Positions 15,293 through 20,407 of a stretch of DNA of 20,407 bases are shown one piece after another. This DNA is from DASPPK01 sp041479575. GTDB lineage: Archaea > Thermoproteota > Bathyarchaeia > Bathyarchaeales > Bathycorpusculaceae. Below the pieces are notes generated by a model. The model had not been told where the DNA came from and did no database searches. It was given only the letters and a program-made list of their open reading frames with translations. Made by a program: the position numbers and the translations under genes. How positions within the stretch are numbered: the first letter of the stretch is position 1; each line of letters starts with the position of its first letter. The stretch spans positions 1-20,407 of the forward strand of contig JBGOYH010000018.1 in the NCBI GenBank assembly GCA_041479575.1, in the 5' to 3' direction.

Positions 15293-18106
15293 TCACATGA
15301 ATCTTTCCAGTTTCGTCAGTCCAATTATTTCGTCAAAATCCAGGCCCAATGCATCTAGTACCTGGTCAAAAGTCGAATGCACGTAAGCTAAATACTTGTC
15401 GACATCAACCTCGTTCTTGGTCGCCAACTCAACTGGCTTGACATGCGGCTCTTTGACGGTTTTAACGAAGCTTATGCGGTCTCCTGCCCTCAGTTCCACA
15501 CCATTTGCCTGTAAGATCTTTGCTGCCTTGACGTGCTGAGGCGTTGTCTTCGTGTAATGCGCAATTTCTTCGCCTAAGACCACGTTGAATGCGAGTTCGT
15601 TCATGTTTTCCCATTCTCGTCTTTTCAGTCGCATGTAGCAGTCGCGGACTATCTCTGCTATGTCCTTTTTTGCTTTTTCAAACTCTGGCGGGCTCTTGAC
15701 TTTCGAAAGACGGTCTTTCATCTGGTCGAAGGCTTTCTTGATGAAAATTGGGATATGCTTCTTCTTGCCTGTCAATCCTTTGACGTCCACGGTCCCTTCT
15801 TCTAGAACTCCGAGGTAATTCTTTTTGCGAGTGCTGAAAACCGCGTACCTGTAGACCTTGTCGACGTCCAGACTCATTTTGAGCTCATGTTCGGTCCAGT
15901 GTGCTAGTTCTTCGATTTGCTGTTTTGACGGGTTTTTGAGGAAGAGACTGTCCGTGTCTCCATAGAGCACTTGTATGCCTAATTCTTCTGCTTTGTTGAG
16001 TATCTTGGTTATTAAGTGTCTGCCGATAGCTGCTGTGGCTTCGGCTACGGGCGGACAGTAGAGGTCAAAGGTTTCAGCTCCAAAAACTCCGTAGCTTGCG
16101 TTTAATATGACTTTGAGCGCTCCTTGTGCTACATTGTACCAGCTTCGCAAGTCTGGGTTTAACGATTTGTCTTTTGATTTAGGTTTGTACCAATCTACTC
16201 GCAGGTCTCTAAGCGAACCGATCAGCAAACTTTCCAGCGCTCGCTTTTTGGTGCATACCCAATGCGGCGTGTCTGGGATGACGTTGGTTCTACATTCAGG
16301 ATGTGGACACAGGATCGACTGGTAGCCCAAGTTCCAGACTTTGATTATTGACGGGTACAGGCTTGGGAAATCCATGACGGCAACGTTGAAGTGTACTCCT
16401 GGAACGGGTTCGACTACTATCGCTCCCTTGTACTTTTTGCCTTTTATAATTGCTTTGGTGACGGTTTTGCCCTTAGTTGCCAGTATGTCTTGTGGACTGG
16501 GGATAAGCATGTTTCTCTTACGGTGTTCACGTTGCAGAAAGTCTCTTATCCAGCGAGAGACACCCTGTCGGGTCACATCTTCCATCGGCATGCTACTGAT
16601 TCTCGTCAACACCAAAATCAGCTTCATCACGAGTTCATTATCAAAGCTCGTGAGTTTAAACGTGATTTCAGAGTCTCTAAGACAATACTTTGCCAATTCA
16701 GAATAGGTCAAGTCGCCGAATGCTTTCTCCAGAGGTATTTTTTCAAGTCCGATCAAAGCTTTACCTACATCACTCAATGTCACATCTCTGTAACGATTGG
16801 TGAAGGCGTAAATCTGGATCGAACGGTTGAAAAAGAACTTGTAGAGGTCAATGTGCACTCCGTAATCCAATGTGCATGATCGTTTTCCAACTTCAATCGG
16901 TATATCGCTTCTTTTGATACCGAAGTTCAGGGCACGGTTGAAGAGATAGTGAAGGTCAAAGTCGTCGCCGTTGAAAGTCAAGACGAAAGGATAGTCCCAC
17001 AAGACGTCAAAAACAGATCTTATGAGCTTCTCCTCTGAATCGAAGCTTTCAACTTCAACATCCGCTGGGAGATGTTCTGCTCCTTCGCGAACTCCTTCAC
17101 GTTTAAGGAGCAAAACTCTTTTTGGTTTATCCGAACCGTAAAGCGATACGCAAATAATCGGATAGAATGCTTCCCGCGGGTCGGGCACCCTTGTTGGGAT
17201 TGGAGCTAGAACTTCGATGTCAAGGGCCACACGGCGAAACTTGGGCGCTGGATACTCAAGCAGCCTTGCCCATTCGTCTATGAAATCTAGCTCTTCATCA
17301 GTTGCGTCCTTGAAGATGCGTCGTATCTGACTCACGATTTTGTCGACGTCTTCCAACCGCTTCAGGATGAGGTTTCCATTTTTTATTTCGTAAATCATGC
17401 CGGGAAGAAGCTGTCGATCGTAAATGTAGGATTGGTAGTATTTTATGGTTGATTCCCAGACTTTGATTTCTTCCGGAGAAATCTGGGTATCTGACACTTT
17501 CGGGAAATCCTCAGGAATTATGTCTCTGATGCATCCTGTCGGACGCCCCCCAACAGCCAATGGGTCTTTTGTCACTATCTTCGTTATACTTACATTTCTG
17601 TTCAGTAATGGATCGAATTTCTCAACGATTTCAAAACGGTCAAAGCCTGGGTGCTGAGTTAAACGGCTGATTTTTTCAAGTTCGTACTGCGAGAGGTTTG
17701 TTAGACAATATGGTTGATGTCCGGTGTTGTCGTACCAGAAGTAGATTTCCCCCGAAGATGGCTCATACAACTTGACAACGGCCTTTCCAACTTTTCCGTC
17801 GTAGGTGGCTGAGACAAAATAGGAACATGACAAGTTCTGAGGAGCGAGCGGTGGAAAGACATGCCCTTTCTTTTTTTCTAAATTGTTTTGAGGAATCACT
17901 ATGGCTGTTGTCTCCGCCTTCTTTTCCATGAGGGGTCTGTGTTCTCGAAGTGAGAATTCGTCCAGGTGTTTCTGCGCCATCCTCGTCTTGACCTGGATAC
18001 TTTTATGAAGTAGGTTGCCTAAAATCTCTTGTCCTCTATCGTTGACACCTTGCATAAGCGTGTGTTGTCGGAGGCGGTGGAAGACTATCTGGGGCGGGTT
18101 CGCCAT
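15293..18106 (-). CDS. polB: DNA polymerase, family B
   Basis: A 937-residue replicative-type polymerase with intact proofreading and synthesis sites. Exo I is LDIE (D296/E298), Exo II NGDDFD (379-384) and Exo III YCLRD (474-478). Polymerase motif A is DFPSLYPS (579-586), motif B KVILNASYG (665-673) and motif C YGDTDS (715-720). A Cys-containing insert after motif A (CPHPEC, HWVC) is a common feature of archaeal enzymes. The C-terminal LTKLERFM may be a degenerate PCNA-binding peptide. Residues 1-90 precede the usual N-terminal domain, which seems to start near SYFVSATYDG; in-frame ATGs at 17980 and 17929 are alternative starts. No clear Shine-Dalgarno marks 18106. Convergent with the queT-like gene. 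Confidence 0.95.
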   Translation of the reverse strand: MANPPQIVFHRLRQHTLMQGVNDRGQEILGNLLHKSIQVKTRMAQKHLDEFSLREHRPLMEKKAETTAIVIPQNNLEKKKGHVFPPLAPQNLSCSYFVSATYDGKVGKAVVKLYEPSSGEIYFWYDNTGHQPYCLTNLSQYELEKISRLTQHPGFDRFEIVEKFDPLLNRNVSITKIVTKDPLAVGGRPTGCIRDIIPEDFPKVSDTQISPEEIKVWESTIKYYQSYIYDRQLLPGMIYEIKNGNLILKRLEDVDKIVSQIRRIFKDATDEELDFIDEWARLLEYPAPKFRRVALDIEVLAPIPTRVPDPREAFYPIICVSLYGSDKPKRVLLLKREGVREGAEHLPADVEVESFDSEEKLIRSVFDVLWDYPFVLTFNGDDFDLHYLFNRALNFGIKRSDIPIEVGKRSCTLDYGVHIDLYKFFFNRSIQIYAFTNRYRDVTLSDVGKALIGLEKIPLEKAFGDLTYSELAKYCLRDSEITFKLTSFDNELVMKLILVLTRISSMPMEDVTRQGVSRWIRDFLQREHRKRNMLIPSPQDILATKGKTVTKAIIKGKKYKGAIVVEPVPGVHFNVAVMDFPSLYPSIIKVWNLGYQSILCPHPECRTNVIPDTPHWVCTKKRALESLLIGSLRDLRVDWYKPKSKDKSLNPDLRSWYNVAQGALKVILNASYGVFGAETFDLYCPPVAEATAAIGRHLITKILNKAEELGIQVLYGDTDSLFLKNPSKQQIEELAHWTEHELKMSLDVDKVYRYAVFSTRKKNYLGVLEEGTVDVKGLTGKKKHIPIFIKKAFDQMKDRLSKVKSPPEFEKAKKDIAEIVRDCYMRLKRREWENMNELAFNVVLGEEIAHYTKTTPQHVKAAKILQANGVELRAGDRISFVKTVKEPHVKPVELATKNEVDVDKYLAYVHSTFDQVLDALGLDFDEIIGLTKLERFM

Positions 18107-18181
18107 TTTTGCTTATTGAATGTTGCTGCTTTTGTGCGTGCGCGATGTTGTTAATATGGAAGTGTAGGACTACGCAACATG

Positions 18182-18208
18182 GTTTTTGATTGAAAAACAG
18201 TCAAAAAC
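18182..18208. repeat. Inverted repeat with two alternative pairings
   Basis: GTTTTTGA (18182-18189) is the reverse complement of TCAAAAAC (18201-18208). GTTTTT can also pair with AAAAAC at 18193-18198, so two mutually exclusive hairpins are possible. It lies upstream of polB. It might be a protein-binding site or simply AT-rich sequence. Confidence 0.35.
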
Positions 18209-18447
18209 GACCTACCCCCTCCTCCCTAGGTTTTCAGCACACACAGTATCACCGTGTGGTCTTCTCCAGGCATTGGGATGGTATCATCCTTGGCTCTTGC
18301 AGTTTTTGCATGTTGAGGTTTCAAGAGCGTGCTGCGAGTGTCCATCGGCATTCATAGGTTTTTGCTATATAGAATAGTTAGCTGTCTATAGATTATTTGG
18401 GAATTGCACATTAACTGCATTGCGATTCTCTGTGATTGGTGATAGTA

Positions 18448-18699
18448 ATGGAGCACAAGAAAAGCAGAGAGACTGAGAATCGCGAGACCAAGACCGAGAG
18501 ACCATGGTATTTCACGCACATCTGAGACTGCGCAAACAAGTCGTGGTTGAAGATGAAGAAACTGAGAAAGCCCGGAAGCCCTCAGCACAAAACATTGCAT
18601 GGCCAGAAAACGGATGTTGACATTGTCGATTGGTTGTTGGCTATCGATCTAGACGCATCGACAGGGGACAAAAGAGCATATTATACCATCGTGGATTAA
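18448..18699 (+). pseudogene. Possible broken small gene, family unknown
   Basis: A TATA-like CTATATAG lies about 75 bp upstream and GGTGAT (18438-18443) stands 4 nt before ATG 18448, both good archaeal expression signals. Translation gives 25 residues, rich in Lys, Arg and Glu, and stops at TGA 18523. The same frame stays open afterwards for 57 more codons, through an internal ATG at 18553, to TAA 18697; the second part contains WLLAIDLDAS. This could be an 83-codon gene with one nonsense change, a genuine 25-residue peptide, or a 48-residue protein from 18553. I recognise no family. Confidence 0.25.
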
Positions 18700-18737
18700 T
18701 AGAACGTGTTCTCTTCAAAAGGAAATAGCTGAAGAAA

Positions 18738-18782
18738 TAGCCTGAGACATGTAGCAGAGACGTGCGAATCCAGTTCCGCCCA
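18738..18782 (+). other. tRNA 3'-half-like remnant
   Basis: The plus strand here reads like the last part of a tRNA: an AGCCTG...CAG anticodon-arm-like stretch, then TGCGAATCCAGTTCC, close to the TTCGAATCCAG of a T-arm, and an acceptor-like CCGCCCA. No matching 5' acceptor (such as GGGCGGA) is found in the 150 bp upstream, and the T-stem 5' strand does not pair, so it cannot be a working tRNA. The opposite strand translates to the NWIRTS type of false peptide known from tRNA-antisense frames. It ends right at the cofD stop codon. Confidence 0.3.
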
Positions 18783-19712
18783 TTACTGACTTGCTTCAAG
18801 CACCGTCTTGCCAAGGCAAATGGAATCTTCAATGTTTCTCATCACTGTATTGGCAACCATTACTTTTATGCCCAACTTTTCTATCCTTGTCTTGAATCGT
18901 TCGTCTTCCCTGTCGATGATTAAACAATCAAGGTAGTTTTCATAGAATTTGGCTATGCCATAGGGAGAAACCTCGAATCCCAAACTGGCCATTATCTTAT
19001 CTGCGGGTCCTTTGATTGCTTTTCCTCCAACAATCGGGCTTATGCCAACAACACGCGCCTTGGTTCGCATCATTTCATTTGCAATCGCAGAAATTGAGAG
19101 AATCGGCGAAATACTCAGAACTGGGTTGCTTGGGCATATTATGATGGTCTCAGCGGCTCGCATGGCATCGAGGATACCTGGGGAAGGTTTAGCGTTTTCG
19201 GATCCTTCAAAAGTTACTCTTGAGACTTCATCTTTTGCTCCTCTTTTCACGAAATATTGCTGAAACTCGAACCGGTGTTGACCTGCAAAGACCGTTGTCT
19301 GAACAGCGTCGTCGCTCATTGGTATGAGTCTGACACCTATCTTCAGTCTTCTGCATAGTTCATTGGTTGCTTGAGAGAGAGTCAAGCCGCTTCTTAACAA
19401 TTCAGTTCTGACAATGTGAGTTGCAAGATCTCGATCGCCGAGCTTGAACCATGTTTCAAATCCAAGTTTGTCCAGCATGTGCAAACAGTTGAACGTGTCT
19501 TCGGCTATTCCCCATCCTTTCGTTTCGTCTTCGAGCCCTGACAAAGTATACATTATTGTGTCAAGGTCGGGGCTAACATGAAGGCCGTGGAGAATAAGAT
19601 CGTCACCTGTGTTTCCAACCACTGTCAAACGATCAGGCGGTATTATGCGCACGATTCCTCTCAGCAGCCTTGCCGCTCCAACTCCACCCGCAAGAGCAAC
19701 AACAGATCTCAT
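18783..19712 (-). CDS. cofD: CofD, F420 biosynthesis phospholactyl (or phosphoenolpyruvyl) transferase
   Basis: A 309-residue enzyme that joins the phosphoryl-lactyl (or phosphoenolpyruvyl) guanosine diphosphate intermediate to the deazaflavin Fo, giving F420-0 or its dehydro form. The N-terminal LAGGVGAARLLRGI, VGNTGDD and SPDLDTIMYTLSG, the GIAEDTFN segment, and the later CPSNPVLSISPIL and VGISPIVGGKAIKGPA are all family signatures. Length and motifs are complete. ATG 19712 has a TATA-like TTTTATTATC (19754-19745) upstream, so the leader is about 10 nt. Divergent from a nitroreductase that probably acts in the same pathway. Confidence 0.95.
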   Translation of the reverse strand: MRSVVALAGGVGAARLLRGIVRIIPPDRLTVVGNTGDDLILHGLHVSPDLDTIMYTLSGLEDETKGWGIAEDTFNCLHMLDKLGFETWFKLGDRDLATHIVRTELLRSGLTLSQATNELCRRLKIGVRLIPMSDDAVQTTVFAGQHRFEFQQYFVKRGAKDEVSRVTFEGSENAKPSPGILDAMRAAETIIICPSNPVLSISPILSISAIANEMMRTKARVVGISPIVGGKAIKGPADKIMASLGFEVSPYGIAKFYENYLDCLIIDREDERFKTRIEKLGIKVMVANTVMRNIEDSICLGKTVLEASQ

Positions 19713-19744
19713 AAACGATCACGCAATAGAAAAAAGGTGTAAAA

Positions 19745-19754
19745 GATAATAAAA
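19745..19754 (-). promoter_or_regulatory. TATA-like box for cofD
   Basis: TTTTATTATC on the minus strand, about 33-42 bp ahead of the cofD ATG, is consistent with a short leader. Confidence 0.4.
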
Positions 19755-19778
19755 CTTCTCAACTCTTGAAGTACGCCG

Positions 19779-19786
19779 TTAAATAT
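19779..19786 (+). promoter_or_regulatory. TATA-like box for the nitroreductase gene
   Basis: TTAAATAT predicts transcription start near 19809, just ahead of the GGTGAT ribosome site at 19813-19818. Together with the cofD box it forms a compact divergent promoter. Confidence 0.4.
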
Positions 19787-19830
19787 GGAATCTCTCTTAG
19801 ACCTGATAGAATGGTGATGTAGTTTTGGAA

Positions 19831-20407
19831 ATGACTATGGCCGTGAAATCCAGAAGGAGCATTCGACGTTTTACGTCAAGGAGGGTCCCCCGTCAGGTTG
19901 TGCGGTATTTGATTGATTTGGCGAAATGGGCTCCATCGGCACATAATGCTCAGCCTTGGAGAACAATTGTGGTAGATGACAAGAGAATGAAGCAAAGACT
20001 TGCCTCTGAAATGCGGAAAGTATGGGTTTCCGACTTGCTTAAGGACGGGTACCGGGAAAGTGAGGCTGAAACTACTACGAAACAGAAAAGCTGGGATACT
20101 TTCGTGCAAGGTGCCGTGGTCATAATTGTGTGTTTAACGATGGAGGACATGCACTCGTATGCGGATCCAGTTAGGAGGAAAGCAGAGCATATGATGGCGG
20201 TACAAAGCGTTGCAGCGTTCGTTCAAACGCTTCTGCTTGCCGCGCACGATCATGGACTGGGTGCGGGATGGTTCTGTGCTCCCCTCTTCTGTCAGAGCAC
20301 AGTGAGAAGAACTTTGAAACTGCCAAGAATGCTTGAACCGCAGGCCTTGGTTGCAATTGGATATCCCGACGAGAAACCTGCTGCTCCAGCAAGAAAATCG
20401 GTTGATG
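19831..20407 (+). CDS. Nitroreductase-family protein resembling the FbiB reductase domain (3' end beyond window)
   Basis: 192 residues are visible of an FMN-dependent nitroreductase-fold protein. It opens with SRRSIRRFTSRRVP and APSAHNAQPWR, the FMN phosphate- and ring-binding regions. A middle part follows, VWVSDLLKDGYRESEAE, then HSYADPVRRKAEHMMAVQSVAAFVQTLLLAAHDHGLGAGW and LEPQALVAIGYPDE. This full order, including the WxSDL and the AEH-VAAxVQxLLxA-GLG-W parts, is what I recall for the C-terminal domain of mycobacterial FbiB, which reduces dehydro-F420-0. Here the domain stands alone, without the glutamyl ligase part. It is divergent from cofD. GGTGAT is 6 nt ahead of an in-frame TTG (19825) and 12 nt ahead of ATG 19831, so TTG may be the real start. 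Confidence 0.85.
   Translation, partial: MTMAVKSRRSIRRFTSRRVPRQVVRYLIDLAKWAPSAHNAQPWRTIVVDDKRMKQRLASEMRKVWVSDLLKDGYRESEAETTTKQKSWDTFVQGAVVIIVCLTMEDMHSYADPVRRKAEHMMAVQSVAAFVQTLLLAAHDHGLGAGWFCAPLFCQSTVRRTLKLPRMLEPQALVAIGYPDEKPAAPARKSVD

Larger units (their letters stand above)
18107..18782. other. Gene-poor region between polB and cofD
   Basis: This is the only long gap in the window. It holds a T-rich inverted repeat (18182-18208), a TATA-like CTATATAG (18365-18372), a short frame with a good ribosome site that is broken by a stop, and a tRNA-like remnant at its right end. No intact gene above 60 residues convinces me on either strand. The mixture of broken frames and a tRNA fragment suggests decay of an inserted element, but no terminal repeats or recognisable transposase were seen. 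Confidence 0.5.

Noticed and set aside
18186..18377. 63-residue plus-strand frame
   Set aside because: Opens within the inverted repeat with no Shine-Dalgarno, and shows no recognisable protein pattern. The reverse strand shows a few Cys pairs but is broken by stops.
18523..18525. TGA as a selenocysteine codon
   Set aside because: No SECIS-like element was evident and the downstream frame matches no selenoprotein family. A nonsense change or a true stop is simpler.
18352..18600. 82-residue minus-strand frame with one hydrophobic stretch, in the polB-cofD gap
   Set aside because: No ribosome site or promoter at its start, composition typical of a chance frame, and it lies opposite the better-signalled plus-strand frame.
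18721..18782. Complete or split tRNA gene
   Set aside because: No 5' acceptor partner in the gap and the T-stem does not pair, so only a remnant is claimed.
18641..18832. 63-residue minus-strand frame containing NWIRTS
   Set aside because: It overlaps the end of cofD and the tRNA-like remnant; peptides of this kind are known antisense products of tRNA sequence.
1..20407. CRISPR arrays, transposases, toxin-antitoxin or other defence cassettes
   Set aside because: No regularly spaced repeats, DDE or Cas signatures, or typical small toxin pairs were seen on either strand.

Overview
The window reads as an archaeal chromosome segment. It encodes CDP-archaeol synthase, RadB, an archaeal family B DNA polymerase, an archaeal-type topoisomerase IA, a Clp1-like polynucleotide kinase, an STT3/AglB oligosaccharyltransferase and coenzyme F420 biosynthesis. 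AT-rich TATA-like boxes lie about 25-30 bp ahead of many starts, several of them leaderless or nearly so. The gene set and protein style suggest a TACK-type lineage, most likely Bathyarchaeia; this placement is an inference without a phylogeny. Coding density is high, and only one stretch (18107-18782) is long and gene-poor.

Layout. 1-741 (minus): Sua5-type threonylcarbamoyl-AMP synthase, cut by the window edge. 806-1264 (minus): CBS-pair protein. 1364-3078 (minus): a two-gene operon of a small protein resembling eukaryotic proteasome assembly chaperone PAC4 and a UbiD-family decarboxylase. 3152-3814 (plus): endonuclease III. 3845-5795 (minus): RNase H/RuvC-like protein plus Clp1-like RNA kinase, divergent from 5871-7083 (plus), radB and carS. 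7088-9799 (minus): topoisomerase IA, a small zinc protein and a three-helix membrane protein resembling the oligosaccharyltransferase subunit OSTC. 9977-11312 (plus): a 54-residue zinc ribbon and gcvT. 11449-14607 (plus): STT3/AglB and a DPAGT1/Alg7-like sugar-phosphate transferase. 14738-15283 (plus): QueT-like ECF substrate-binding membrane protein behind a strongly structured leader. 15293-18106 (minus): DNA polymerase B. 18107-18782: gene-poor, with a possible decayed gene and a tRNA-like remnant. 18783-19712 (minus): cofD, divergent from a nitroreductase (19831 to the edge) that resembles the FMN domain of mycobacterial FbiB.

Links between genes. Three genes point to a eukaryote-like N-glycosylation route: the DPAGT1-like transferase starts the lipid-linked glycan, STT3 transfers it, and the OSTC-like protein could be an accessory subunit. 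UbiD (possibly the decarboxylase of the archaeal mevalonate route) and CarS both belong to archaeal lipid synthesis. CofD and the FbiB-like reductase suggest an F420 route through a dehydro intermediate. Polymerase B, topoisomerase IA, RadB and endonuclease III form a scattered DNA-maintenance set.

The strongest candidate for something undescribed is the QueT leader at about 14670-14740. It has two stable hairpins and a hairpin-loop/Shine-Dalgarno complementarity, an architecture like that of pseudoknotted translational riboswitches.
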